64,000 nt of DNA from CBFHMJ01 sp965656875 (GCA_965656875.1 CBFHMJ010000038.1:186001-250000); one strand, 5' to 3'; numbered from the stretch's first letter, positions 19,231 through 28,224 are shown. Notes: generated by a model not told the origin, from the letters alone. Numbers and translations: made by a program.

Positions 19231-19542
19231 TTAGCCAGTAATACCGGTAATTTTAACTTCTGTAAACCACTGACGGTGACCCATTTGCTTACGCGAATGC
19301 TTACGACGTCTGAACTTTACAACTTTTACTTTCTCGCCACGACCATGTGTAACTACTTCAGCAGTAACTTTACCGCCAGCAACATATGGTGCGCCAATAT
19401 TGATTTTTTCGCCATCTGCAACCATTAGGACATTATCGAACTCAATAGCTGCGCCGGTTTCTACATCCAGCTTCTCAAGACGAACGGTCTGACCTTCAGT
19501 CACACGGTGTTGTTTACCACCACTTTGGAAAACCGCGTACAT
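19231..19542 (-). CDS. rplU: 50S ribosomal protein L21
   Basis: This 103-residue protein starts MYAVFQSGGKQHRV, matching E. coli L21 in length; the reading frame's upstream extension to 19557 is discarded. The L21 signature KVVKFRRRKHSRKQMGHRQ is near the C-terminus. It is the first gene of rplU-rpmA and divergent from ispB, an arrangement conserved in many gammaproteobacteria. The promoter region lies within 19543-19785. Confidence 0.98.
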   Translation of the reverse strand: MYAVFQSGGKQHRVTEGQTVRLEKLDVETGAAIEFDNVLMVADGEKINIGAPYVAGGKVTAEVVTHGRGEKVKVVKFRRRKHSRKQMGHRQWFTEVKITGITG

Positions 19543-19785
19543 ACTTAACTCCGTCATCTGGCGTCCGATTATCGACGCTCTTAAACTTTTAGAACAGGGC
19601 GCGAATTTTACGCGATTGAATAACCAGTATCAAGGGTAATTTTAGAAAGATCACATAAAAATTATCTTCGGATCATCTGAGGTATTTTTATCGGTCCTGA
19701 TATACAAAATAAGTTAGGGTTTGTTCTATATTCGTGTAGAATCGCTCGCTTAAATAACGCCTTAACGTTCTAGTGCAAAAGAGAA

Positions 19786-20757
19786 ATGGGATTAGAAGAG
19801 ATTCTGGAGCTGGCTAGCAGTGACATGACCAGCGTTAACGAACTTATATACGATCAACTAAAATCCGATGTATCCCTGATCAATCAACTTGGTCTTTATA
19901 TCATCAGCGGTGGTGGAAAAAGAATCCGCCCTCTCCTTTCAGTTTTAGCTGCTCGTGCGCTTGATTACAAAGGCGATAAGCACCTCAAAATCGCAGCCAT
20001 CATCGAATTCATTCATACTGCAACATTACTGCATGATGATGTCGTTGACGAATCAACAATGCGCCGTGGTAAAGAAACCGCCAATGAAGTATTCGGGAAT
20101 CAGGCCAGCGTTTTAGTCGGTGACTTCCTTTATACCCGCTCATTCCAGATGATGGTTAGTCTTGGTCAGATGCAAATCATGGAAATCCTCGCGGATGCCA
20201 CGAATGTCATTGCAGAAGGCGAAGTTATGCAATTAATGAACTGCAATGATCCAGAAACCACTGAAGAAAACTACATGCAGGTGATTTACTGCAAGACCGC
20301 ACGGTTGTTTGAGGCGGCTACACAGCTTGCAGCCATCGTTGCGGAAGAGTCTTCAGAAACTATCGAAGCAATGCGATTGTACGGTATGCACCTTGGTACA
20401 GCTTTCCAACTTATTGATGATGTTCTTGATTATTCCTCAGAAGCAGCAGAATTAGGCAAAAATATCGGTGATGATCTGGCAGAAGGAAAACCAACCCTTC
20501 CATTGATACATGTGATCAAAACAGGTTCTGACGATCAAAAGGCGATGGTGAGACAAGCGATTGAACAAGGTGGCGATCGCAACCATATGGAACAGATTCT
20601 GGAAGCGATAGAACAAACCGGAGCATTACGTTATGCAACCGACAAAGCTATCGAGGAGTCAAACAAAGCAATCCAGGCTATTAGCATTCTTCCTGAGTCT
20701 ACTTACAGAACCGCACTGGAAAATCTGGCTAAAATCGCTGTAGACAGAACAAACTAA
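19786..20757 (+). CDS. ispB: Octaprenyl diphosphate synthase
   Basis: This 323-residue trans-prenyltransferase makes the polyprenyl tail of ubiquinone by adding isopentenyl units to farnesyl diphosphate. The first aspartate-rich motif is DDVVD (D84, D85, D88) and the second DDVLD (about 212-216). GGGKRIRPLL binds the diphosphate. Tail length (C40) is inferred from the family and not read from the sequence. It supplies the quinone pathway encoded by ubiE, ubiJ and ubiB at 36-39 kb. It is divergent from rplU. Confidence 0.93.
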   Translation: MGLEEILELASSDMTSVNELIYDQLKSDVSLINQLGLYIISGGGKRIRPLLSVLAARALDYKGDKHLKIAAIIEFIHTATLLHDDVVDESTMRRGKETANEVFGNQASVLVGDFLYTRSFQMMVSLGQMQIMEILADATNVIAEGEVMQLMNCNDPETTEENYMQVIYCKTARLFEAATQLAAIVAEESSETIEAMRLYGMHLGTAFQLIDDVLDYSSEAAELGKNIGDDLAEGKPTLPLIHVIKTGSDDQKAMVRQAIEQGGDRNHMEQILEAIEQTGALRYATDKAIEESNKAIQAISILPESTYRTALENLAKIAVDRTN

Positions 20758-20790
20758 GCTTTGCTTTATACTCAACAACCTCTTGTGCTC

Positions 20791-20818
20791 GTGTGATCGT
20801 TTATTCAAACGTTCACAC
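20791..20818 (+). terminator. Terminator-like hairpin after ispB
   Basis: GTGTGA/TCACAC plus CGTTT/AAACG pair across one T-T mismatch, 20791-20802 with 20807-20818, loop ATTC. The following tract is only weakly T-rich, so it may be an imperfect terminator or 3'-end stabiliser. Confidence 0.55.
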
Positions 20819-20891
20819 TTCCTCTATCAAATCAGTTCTTCTTTTAAATTCTAATTGATCACTTCTTGCCACTGAAAATACTTTAAAAACA

Positions 20892-20926
20892 AAAAACCCA
20901 ATAAAACATTGTTTTATTGGGTTTTT
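20892..20926. terminator. Bidirectional terminator between ispB and mdh
   Basis: A perfect 16-bp stem (20892-20907 with 20911-20926, three-base loop) has T/A-rich ends and serves mdh on the reverse strand. Confidence 0.92.
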
Positions 20927-20962
20927 AGATACCGTTTAGCTTAAAAGCTTAAACAGTTGATA

Positions 20963-21901
20963 TTAACCATTTAAAAAGTTAACACCTTTTTCGATATCGC
21001 CTTTAAGCGTATCAAGCATGTCATTTAGTGCTTTTTCTTCGTAAGCGCTAAGCTCACCAATTGGAAGAAGCTCTTCAACACCTGCAGGACCTAAACGAAC
21101 AGCCTGAGCGAAGAATGATGCGTATTCACCATTACCTTCAACATAAGCGTATTCAACCAGATCTTCTTCACCTTTCATCGCTCTTACTAATGCGATACAG
21201 AAACGTGCAGCAGCCTGTCCCATAGAAAGAGTCGCAGAGCCGCCACCAGCTTTAGCTTCAACAACTTCAGTACCAGCATTCTGGATACGGTGTGTAAGGC
21301 TTGCTACTTCTTCGTCAGTGAATGATGCGCCGTCAACCTGAGAAAGAAGAGGAAGAATTGTAGTACCGCTGTGGCCACCAATAACTGGAACAGCAACTTC
21401 TTCAGGATTCAGACCTTTTGCTTCAGCAACAAACGTTTCAGAACGAATAACGTCCAGTGTTGTAATACCGAAAAGGCGCTTAGGATCATAAATGCCCGCT
21501 TTTTTGAAAACTTCAGCAGCAATAGCAACAGTTGTGTTAACTGGGTTAGTAATGATACCAACCATAGCTTTTGGACAGTTCTCTACGATAGCTTCTGCAA
21601 GGTTTTTAACGATACCTGCGTTAGCATTAAACAGGTCAGCGCGATCCATACCTGGCTTACGAGGCATACCAGCAGGAATCATAACTACGTCAGCATCTTT
21701 AAGCGCATCTGCAAGGCTGTCACCAGAGAAACCAATTACTTTTACATCTGTAGGGATATGGCTCAGGTCAACTGCAACACCTGGCGTTACAGGTGCCAAA
21801 TCAAATAAAGACAACTCACTACCAGCAGGAAGACCATTTTTTAATAGCAATGACAGTGCCTGACCAATACCACCAGCAGCACCTATTACAGTAACTTTCA
21901 T
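20963..21901 (-). CDS. mdh: Malate dehydrogenase
   Basis: This 312-residue NAD-dependent enzyme of the TCA cycle interconverts malate and oxaloacetate. It starts MKVTVIGAAGGIGQALSLLL (Rossmann glycine motif) at 21901. The substrate-binding MPRKPGMDR loop carries the conserved arginines and VIGGHSGTTILPL holds the catalytic His. Length equals the E. coli type Mdh. It is divergent from argR, the same neighbour as in E. coli. It has a single-gene transcription unit with its own terminator. Confidence 0.97.
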   Translation of the reverse strand: MKVTVIGAAGGIGQALSLLLKNGLPAGSELSLFDLAPVTPGVAVDLSHIPTDVKVIGFSGDSLADALKDADVVMIPAGMPRKPGMDRADLFNANAGIVKNLAEAIVENCPKAMVGIITNPVNTTVAIAAEVFKKAGIYDPKRLFGITTLDVIRSETFVAEAKGLNPEEVAVPVIGGHSGTTILPLLSQVDGASFTDEEVASLTHRIQNAGTEVVEAKAGGGSATLSMGQAAARFCIALVRAMKGEEDLVEYAYVEGNGEYASFFAQAVRLGPAGVEELLPIGELSAYEEKALNDMLDTLKGDIEKGVNFLNG

Positions 21902-22115
21902 GTTGAACTCCGAGATCATTTATCTACCAGAAAAATCGCGCAAAACAATACTGGATAATAGCCCAAAACTCAATTGGCAAAAGGTATAACCGATAAATAT
22001 TATCTCTATATTCGCACCTGTTTTCATAAACGGTTCAAAACGTTATTTAAAACGGTGGATGGATAAAAATCAATCAACCAACAACGATAGCCCCCAAAGA
22101 AACAACAATTGCATT

Positions 22116-22133
22116 TCTGATTAAGTATTCAAA
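22116..22133 (+). promoter_or_regulatory. Candidate ARG box upstream of argR
   Basis: The 18-mer TCTGATTAAGTATTCAAA matches 14 of the 16 specified positions of the consensus WNTGAATWWWWATTCANW. It lies 43 bp before the argR start, where an autoregulatory operator is expected. A second, adjacent box is at best degenerate. Confidence 0.55.
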
Positions 22134-22175
22134 TCTGTTAAACTCCCGAAAACTTTACTGCAATAGAGAAAAGGT

Positions 22176-22643
22176 ATGCCAACAGACAGGAAACAAGAAG
22201 AGCTAATTCATGCATTTAAAGCTCTACTTAAAGAAGAGAGTTACGGTTCTCAAAGCGACATTGTTACTGCACTAAAAAGTCAGGGTTTTAACAATATTAG
22301 TCAATCGAAAGTATCACGGATGCTCAGCAAGTTCGGTGCTGTCAGAACCAGAAATGCTCGTCAGGAAATGGTTTACTGTTTACCCGCAGAGCTGGGAATG
22401 CCTACAGCGAAGAGTCCTCTTCGCCAATTAGTGATAGACATCATGCATAATGAAGTGATGATCATCATCAGAACCAGTCCGGGTGCAGCGCAGTTAATTG
22501 CAAGATTATTAGATTCATTAGGTAAATCGGATGGTGTACTTGGAACCATCGCCGGTGACGACACGATCTTCATCGCACCAGCCAATGTCAAAGATATTGA
22601 ATTTACACTGGAAAAAGTAAAAGACTTGTTTCAAACCGTCTAA
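22176..22643 (+). CDS. argR: Arginine repressor
   Basis: This 155-residue DNA-binding regulator represses arginine biosynthesis when arginine is bound. The N-terminal winged helix (about 1-75) includes SQSDIVTALKSQGFNNISQSKVSRML. The C-terminal oligomerisation and arginine-binding domain (about 85-155) carries the GDDTIFIAP motif with the paired Asp. It is divergent from mdh as in E. coli. A candidate ARG box lies 43 bp upstream, suggesting autorepression. Confidence 0.95.
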   Translation: MPTDRKQEELIHAFKALLKEESYGSQSDIVTALKSQGFNNISQSKVSRMLSKFGAVRTRNARQEMVYCLPAELGMPTAKSPLRQLVIDIMHNEVMIIIRTSPGAAQLIARLLDSLGKSDGVLGTIAGDDTIFIAPANVKDIEFTLEKVKDLFQTV

Positions 22644-22679
22644 CGGTTAATCACTCTTTTACCTGTTATTCAGCGCAAA

Positions 22680-23594
22680 TTATAAGCCACGCTTTTTCAA
22701 AAACGTTTTGGAAGGGGCGAAAAAGGCTGCGCCAGTTTCTGCCTGAGTAAAATCTAACAGGTGGTCATAATTACCCTGATCTCCACCGGTTACCCGGCTT
22801 TGCATGAGTAGATTGTAATTATCCGGTGTTTTACAACAACTAATGAAGTACAGGCCATTCGACTTCATATCGCCATACGGCATACTTTGCAGTAATACTT
22901 CAACTTGCTCACCTTCCATGTTTATCAGGTTAGTTCTTGTCGCATGGGAGGTTGCAAGCTGTTCAGAAAAACGTTTTGGTTCATTCGTCATTTTTGAACG
23001 ACCATATACAGCTTCCTGCTCCTCTCCGCTCAATTGCTCCCAACGGCTCAAATTGTGCCTGAATCGCTGAATATGAACATAACTGCCACCGTTAAATTCA
23101 TCATCATCTGATACAAGCGCAACATCACGACGATGTAACCCCTTAGCATTATCGCTATTACAGACGAACCCAGTCAGGTCCCGGCCATCCATAAACCGGA
23201 ATCCTGCGATCTGCTCGGCCAGTTCAACAGAATTTCCCAGCATTCGACACACTTTTTGTCCTGCCAGAAAATTCACATCAGACCGTTCAGAACGAATTTG
23301 AATGAAGAGATCAAAGGGAGTATCGGGTATAACATGACTACCTTCATACCCAATAAAAGGCTTTAGAAGCTTTGGAAAATTACCTGGATATAAAATTTCC
23401 CAGTACAGCGCACCAACAGCAACGAAGCCAGATACCATAGATTCAAAGAATTGATCAGACAATTCCTCGAATAAATCCGGCAACAATGCCAACACTTTTC
23501 GTATATGAGCCTCATTGCCGTCATAACAATTAAACATCAGATACAAACTATGTAAGTTCTCTTCAGCACATATTCCCAGCTGTTCTTGCGCCAT
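22680..23594 (-). CDS. Dyp-type heme peroxidase (class B-like) with altered distal residue
   Basis: This is a 304-residue protein of the dye-decolorising peroxidase family, predicted cytoplasmic (no signal peptide). The family GxxDG motif is present as GFRFMDG (131-137, D136), and the heme-ligating histidine is in TSHATRTN (H217). The distal arginine that normally precedes the SMPYG-type motif by three residues appears to be leucine here (L235 in VLLQSMPYG). That residue takes part in peroxide activation in characterised enzymes, so activity may be reduced or changed. It starts eight bases after ggt on the same strand, so the two are probably cotranscribed. Confidence 0.87.
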   Translation of the reverse strand: MAQEQLGICAEENLHSLYLMFNCYDGNEAHIRKVLALLPDLFEELSDQFFESMVSGFVAVGALYWEILYPGNFPKLLKPFIGYEGSHVIPDTPFDLFIQIRSERSDVNFLAGQKVCRMLGNSVELAEQIAGFRFMDGRDLTGFVCNSDNAKGLHRRDVALVSDDDEFNGGSYVHIQRFRHNLSRWEQLSGEEQEAVYGRSKMTNEPKRFSEQLATSHATRTNLINMEGEQVEVLLQSMPYGDMKSNGLYFISCCKTPDNYNLLMQSRVTGGDQGNYDHLLDFTQAETGAAFFAPSKTFLKKRGL

Positions 23595-23602
23595 ATTACC
23601 TC

Positions 23603-25309
23603 TTAGTATCCGGCCGCCTGACCATCTTTCCGACTCTCAGATGCGCCGTAGTATACACCAGTTTTTTCATCATACAGAATAGCCTGATAACCACCATAAC
23701 TTCCTGATACTTCTCGTAATACATGTCCTTTTCGAATTAACTCCCTTCTCACCTGATCAGAGAAACCATTCTCCAGGCTAACGTAACCGCCGTTTGTCAT
23801 AACTTCACCTGTTGGCTGACTTGAACCTGTATGGAGAATACGGGGAGCGTCACCAGCCTCTTGTAGATTCATACCAAAGTCTAATAAATTCACCATAATT
23901 TGTGCATGCATTTGAGGCTGAGTCGCCCCGCCCATCACACCAAAACTTAGCCAGGGTTTATCATCTTTGGTCACGAATGCTGGAATAATGGTATGAAAAG
24001 GACGTTTTCCCGGTTTGTAACTATTGAAGTGATCCTGCTTTAACGTAAACAACTGGCCCCTGTCCTGCAACACAAAACCAAGACCATCAGGTGTCATACC
24101 AGATCCCATGCCGCGATAATTACTTTGAATTAAAGACACCATGTTGCCTTCTTTATCTGCTGTAGTCAGATAGATGGTATCACCGTGGTACAACGCAGGG
24201 TTTCCAGCATCAACCCGCTTTGCAGCCTTATCGGTGATCAGCTTATTTCTTTCAGCTGCATAAGTTTTTGAAATGAGTTCTTTTACCGGAATGGTATTAA
24301 ACGCAGGATCAGCATAAAATTTTGCTCGGTCTTCAAAAGCCAGCTTTTTAGCTTCAACAAAAGTATGTATGTACTCACTGCTATCAAGACCCATCGCTTT
24401 AATATCATAATGTTCAAGTACATTCAGGATCTGTAATGCTGCGATACCTTGTCCGTTTGGTGGCAATTCCCAAACGTCATAACCACGATAACTGGTGCTG
24501 ACAGGTTCAACCCACTCACTGGTGTGGCTGGCCATGTCGCTATAACTCAGATAGCCACCATGCTTTTTCATAAACTTATCAATAGTGTGTGCAATGCTAC
24601 CTTTATAGAATTCGTCTCGCCCTTTCTCAGCGAGCAATTTATAGGTATTGGCTAATGCCGGATTTTTAAAAATCTCACCTTTGCCAGGCATGCGACCATC
24701 CGGCATGAAGGTTTCTTTAAATCCGGGGTATTGTCCAATGCGTTCAACACTTCGATTCATATACCAAGCAATCAATTCCGAAACGGGGAAACCATTCTCT
24801 GCGTAACCAATTGCCGGAGACAGAAGTTGCTTCATCGGCAAATGACCGAATCGTTCATGTAATTCAAACCAACCGTCAACAGCACCGGGGACCGACACAG
24901 GTAAAGGGCCGTATGGTGGAATTTCCGTCAAACCACGCTTTTTAAATTCTGCCAGTGTTAATGACTGTGGTGAGCGGCCGGATGCATTCAACCCATAAAG
25001 CTGCTTCGATTTTGCATCCCACACAATTGCAAATAAGTCACCGCCAATACCACAACCAGTAGGCTCTACCAATCCCAGCATCGCATTAGCCGCTATAGCG
25101 GCATCCACGGCATTCCCGCCTTGTTTTAACACGTCGAGTGCAACCTGGGTTGCTAACGGCTGCGATGTCGCCGCCATACCATTGGTTGCAATAACTTCTG
25201 AACGACTGGCGAAATGGTGCCCGGTAATTCGATCATAAGCCTGAGTGTGTAATGTCAGTACACAAGCTCCCATTAGCAATGTTTGTTGGATAAATTGTTT
25301 TAATCGCAT
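23603..25309 (-). CDS. ggt: Gamma-glutamyltranspeptidase/glutathione hydrolase
   Basis: This 568-residue periplasmic enzyme precursor has a signal peptide (about 1-24) and self-cleaves into two subunits. The autocleavage/catalytic threonine is T378 by alignment of GDTIYLTTADKEGN with the E. coli site. The substrate-binding PNGQGIA and GMGSGMTP segments, and the late FGVMGGATQPQ block, are intact. It hydrolyses extracellular glutathione and transfers gamma-glutamyl groups. It is probably in an operon with the downstream DyP peroxidase gene, an association that could link thiol and peroxide metabolism (inference). Confidence 0.94.
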   Translation of the reverse strand: MRLKQFIQQTLLMGACVLTLHTQAYDRITGHHFASRSEVIATNGMAATSQPLATQVALDVLKQGGNAVDAAIAANAMLGLVEPTGCGIGGDLFAIVWDAKSKQLYGLNASGRSPQSLTLAEFKKRGLTEIPPYGPLPVSVPGAVDGWFELHERFGHLPMKQLLSPAIGYAENGFPVSELIAWYMNRSVERIGQYPGFKETFMPDGRMPGKGEIFKNPALANTYKLLAEKGRDEFYKGSIAHTIDKFMKKHGGYLSYSDMASHTSEWVEPVSTSYRGYDVWELPPNGQGIAALQILNVLEHYDIKAMGLDSSEYIHTFVEAKKLAFEDRAKFYADPAFNTIPVKELISKTYAAERNKLITDKAAKRVDAGNPALYHGDTIYLTTADKEGNMVSLIQSNYRGMGSGMTPDGLGFVLQDRGQLFTLKQDHFNSYKPGKRPFHTIIPAFVTKDDKPWLSFGVMGGATQPQMHAQIMVNLLDFGMNLQEAGDAPRILHTGSSQPTGEVMTNGGYVSLENGFSDQVRRELIRKGHVLREVSGSYGGYQAILYDEKTGVYYGASESRKDGQAAGY

Positions 25310-25463
25310 GCTGATTCTCCGGCAATGTTGCAGATAAACTGTAACCTACCAGGAGATAAACATCGGATCGAATATAAATCGGACAGAACAACGATTTTAT
25401 ATGGTGAGCTAAATCTTCAATGAGGAGTTTGCAATGAAAAGTACCAGGAGAGCAGGAAACGAT

Positions 25464-25495
25464 TGATGTAGTGACAGAACATATTCACTACATCA
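25464..25495. terminator. Perfect 11-bp hairpin after tesB, no U tract
   Basis: TGATGTAGTGA (25464-25474) pairs perfectly with 25485-25495 around a 10-base loop. It lies between the end of tesB and ggt on the reverse strand. There is no T run, so it may be a 3'-end stabiliser, an operator or an inefficient terminator. Confidence 0.45.
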
Positions 25496-25517
25496 AGCAG
25501 GTCATTTAAACGGGCAA

Positions 25518-26387
25518 CTATTTTCGTTTACTGTAGTCGCGAATCACCCCTTCCTGAATCGTCGATGCCACCAATTGACGCTGACGATTAAAGAACTGTC
25601 CACGAACCAGTCCGCGTCCACCAGAAGCCCTTGGTGAATCGATTGAGTAAAGTAACCAGTCATCAATCCGAAAATCCTGATGGAACCACATCGCATGGTC
25701 AATGGTTGCTACCTGCATATCCGGTAACATAAATGACGTTCCATGAGGTTGTAATGCCGTTGGCAGAAACTGAAAATCAGATGCGTATGCCAACAAATAT
25801 TTATGAATACGTGGATCACTCGGCATATCACCATTCGCCCTGAACCAGACATAACGAGCAGGTTCAGCAACGTGCGGTTCAAATGGACTATGCAGGTTGA
25901 CCGGTCGCATCTCAATTGGCTTTTCACAGATGAGCTTACTGCGAATTTTATCGGGAATAAGATGCTCATTCTCCCGGTAATAATCCAGATCTGATTGCAG
26001 GTTTTCCGGGCCAGGTACATTCGGCATCGCCGATTGGTGTTCAAACCCTTCTTCCGGTCGCTGAAAAGACGCCGTCATGTAAAAGATGACTTTGCCATTT
26101 TGAATTGCCTTAACCCGCCGTGTACAAAAACTTTTGCCATCTCTGATAGCTTCGCCATCATATACAATTGGTTTAGATGCATCACCCGGACGTAAAAAAT
26201 AGGAATGAAAGGAATGAACGCTCAGCTCTTCAGATACCATTTCCTTGGCAGCAGACAATGCTTGTCCAATGACCTGCCCACCAAATACGGATTTAAAGCC
26301 TAAATCCTGACTTTGACCTCGATACAATCCATGTTCAATCACTTCCAGTGATAATAACGCAAGTAAATCATCCAATACCTGACTCAT
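25518..26387 (-). CDS. tesB: Acyl-CoA thioesterase II
   Basis: This 289-residue double-hotdog thioesterase hydrolyses medium- and long-chain acyl-CoAs in the cytoplasm. The TesB signature features are present: SLEVIEHGLYRGQSQDLGFKS at the N-terminus, FGGQVIGQALSAA leading the first hotdog helix, and a C-terminal hotdog with ATIDHAMWFHQDFR and the catalytic Asp-containing segment. Length matches E. coli TesB (286). It is separated from ggt by 208 bp with a hairpin, so it is probably a separate unit. Confidence 0.93.
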   Translation of the reverse strand: MSQVLDDLLALLSLEVIEHGLYRGQSQDLGFKSVFGGQVIGQALSAAKEMVSEELSVHSFHSYFLRPGDASKPIVYDGEAIRDGKSFCTRRVKAIQNGKVIFYMTASFQRPEEGFEHQSAMPNVPGPENLQSDLDYYRENEHLIPDKIRSKLICEKPIEMRPVNLHSPFEPHVAEPARYVWFRANGDMPSDPRIHKYLLAYASDFQFLPTALQPHGTSFMLPDMQVATIDHAMWFHQDFRIDDWLLYSIDSPRASGGRGLVRGQFFNRQRQLVASTIQEGVIRDYSKRK

Positions 26388-26420
26388 AACACCTCCATAG
26401 GATCACGTTGAAGTGAATTA

Positions 26421-26624
26421 TTATTTTGAATCTTTTTTATCGGATGCTTTTGGCACAGTAGCAAAGTAAGTAACCACTGCCAGCCAGGACAAAAATATTG
26501 TTGCCAGAATCCAGGCTGTTTTGGCATTTCCTCGAGTTCTGGAACTAATGCCAACCATAACAAGTGGTGCCATATACAGTACCAGGAATAAAATAAAGTA
26601 GTACAGGATCTCTTCCATAATCAC
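26421..26624 (-). CDS. Small two-helix membrane protein of unknown function
   Basis: This is a protein of up to 67 residues (M1 or M3 start) with two hydrophobic helices (about 6-24 and 36-56) and a Lys/Asp-rich cytoplasmic-type tail. The sequence GNAKTAWILATIFLSWLAVV recalls the second helix of short PLD-nuclease-N-terminal or superinfection-immunity-type membrane proteins, but I cannot assign a family. Its start overlaps the stop of the potassium channel gene by four bases (ATGA type), so it is translationally coupled and may be a channel accessory. Confidence 0.6.
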   Translation of the reverse strand: MIMEEILYYFILFLVLYMAPLVMVGISSRTRGNAKTAWILATIFLSWLAVVTYFATVPKASDKKDSK

Positions 26625-27685
26625 TTGTCCATTTTTTGCCAGTCAACATCCTGCGAAAGTATTCGATACGAAGAAATATAATGGATATAAACACCTGCTG
26701 TCACAGGTTCATTTCCTGGGGGATTTATCTTCATCTCATGTCCCATCCGGTCAGACGCAATGCCTACGATGATTACATTATAGTTACGTTTTAAGAAGAT
26801 GAAGATTTTTTCAAAAGTGATATTAGCAGGTAGCTCATCGGGTAATTCCATACTGAATTGTGTGGCCCCGTTGAGTGTCGACAACAGTTCTTCGTGGACT
26901 CGGACTGATCCCGGATCTTGCATAGAGCGAACTAACATTTCAGCTGCTTTTGATGAGCCACATTCAATATTTCGTCCATGCTGCTGTAATAATTCAGCTT
27001 TTGTTTCATCCTGAAAATATGCACTAATATGGCTATCTCGTTTAATTAACGTAGAAAGACGCAATGCTGTTGTAAACGTTTGATCATCATCCCGTCCATC
27101 AACAATCACTCGATCAGCATGTTCGATAGCAACTCGCTTGAGCTCATTTATATCCGTAAAAGATTGCAAACGGGCAAAGTCGACCTGAGTATTTTCAAAC
27201 AAAGGATGTTCAATGTCGTCCAGTACACACAAAACAATGCGACGTTCTTCTCTTCTGGCATCTCCCAGAATATGGTCAATGATCTTTCGGGTTCTGTTGG
27301 TATGCCAACCAAAAATCAAAATGTGATTATCATAATCCTTGAACGATTTTTCACCAGTCATCTCTTTCCTCAAGTATTTTCCTGTCGATTGCCCGACTTT
27401 TCCCAGTAACGCCCCAAATAAAATTAATCCCAGCGGAATTTGGAATATAGCAACTATATACTGACCAACAGAGGATGTTGGACTTAAATCACCATAACCA
27501 ACTGTACTGGTAGTCACCACATAGTAGTAAAAAAATGTATTTGGATCGGTTAGTGACTTTTCTCCCACAAACCACAACATCCACCAGGTGATAGTTGCAT
27601 GAGAGATAAGTATTACGATCAGGGAAGGCCAGCTAACACGTTCAAGATGTTGCCGAATGACTCTGATTACACGCCTAATTTGCAA
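26621..27685 (-). CDS. Two-transmembrane potassium channel with RCK/TrkA-N domain
   Basis: This 354-residue protein has a first transmembrane helix (about 20-41), a pore loop with the K+ selectivity filter TVGYGD (61-66) and a second helix (about 75-97). A cytoplasmic Rossmann-type RCK domain follows (from about 115, ILIFGWHTN in place of the usual GxGxxG) with a second regulatory lobe. It should tetramerise as a ligand-gated K+ channel in the inner membrane. The glycine-poor dinucleotide loop suggests a ligand other than NAD. The start is TTG at 27685 with GAGGGA before it. It is the middle gene of a three-gene unit. Confidence 0.88.
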   Translation of the reverse strand: MQIRRVIRVIRQHLERVSWPSLIVILISHATITWWMLWFVGEKSLTDPNTFFYYYVVTTSTVGYGDLSPTSSVGQYIVAIFQIPLGLILFGALLGKVGQSTGKYLRKEMTGEKSFKDYDNHILIFGWHTNRTRKIIDHILGDARREERRIVLCVLDDIEHPLFENTQVDFARLQSFTDINELKRVAIEHADRVIVDGRDDDQTFTTALRLSTLIKRDSHISAYFQDETKAELLQQHGRNIECGSSKAAEMLVRSMQDPGSVRVHEELLSTLNGATQFSMELPDELPANITFEKIFIFLKRNYNVIIVGIASDRMGHEMKINPPGNEPVTAGVYIHYISSYRILSQDVDWQKMDK

Positions 27686-27733
27686 GATGTTCCCTCAACC
27701 CTGTTTTATTAAAATACAAGCACTTAAGTTATA

Positions 27734-28195
27734 TTAATTCTTCGTCAGATTTTTGCAAAGATAAATAAATCCTTCCACCGAATTATCTGTCCATGCCTTT
27801 TTAAGCTTATCGTCCAGTTCAGATACAAACCGTAAAAAGTCTTCTCGCCTGACATCGCCTGTATTGCTCAGGTAATTAAAGAAAGCATCGTGAACAGACT
27901 TAACGCCTTTTGATGATTCAATAGCAACGGGAGCACAACCACGAATGATAAGTTCAACCATCATTTTGTGCTCCGCAGGCAGCAATTCATTCTCTACAGA
28001 TTCAAGTTTTTCTTTTAGCAACATCTGTAATTCACTCGACAGCGTTTTTACAATATCCTCTTGCGCTTGTTGATGTTGCTTCGCCGATGTTAATTCCCGA
28101 TTATAAATCGCTAACTTTTTCCTATATCCTTCACCCCGGGATGCAAAAAACAACACAAGAACAATTGCAACGCCAATAACACTAAGAATAACCAT
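27734..28195 (-). CDS. Single-pass membrane protein of unknown function
   Basis: This 153-residue protein has an N-terminal transmembrane helix (about 2-18), a coiled-coil-prone charged stretch (about 25-75) and a helical C-terminal domain with two cysteines. I do not recognise the family. The ATG at 28195 follows GGAG. It is first in line with the K+ channel gene (48-bp gap) and the small membrane protein gene, so a shared transcript is likely. Only 29 bases separate its start from that of the divergent transporter gene. Confidence 0.65.
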   Translation of the reverse strand: MVILSVIGVAIVLVLFFASRGEGYRKKLAIYNRELTSAKQHQQAQEDIVKTLSSELQMLLKEKLESVENELLPAEHKMMVELIIRGCAPVAIESSKGVKSVHDAFFNYLSNTGDVRREDFLRFVSELDDKLKKAWTDNSVEGFIYLCKNLTKN

Positions 28196-28224
28196 TTAAA
28201 CTCCTACAGTCAGGGATATCGATC

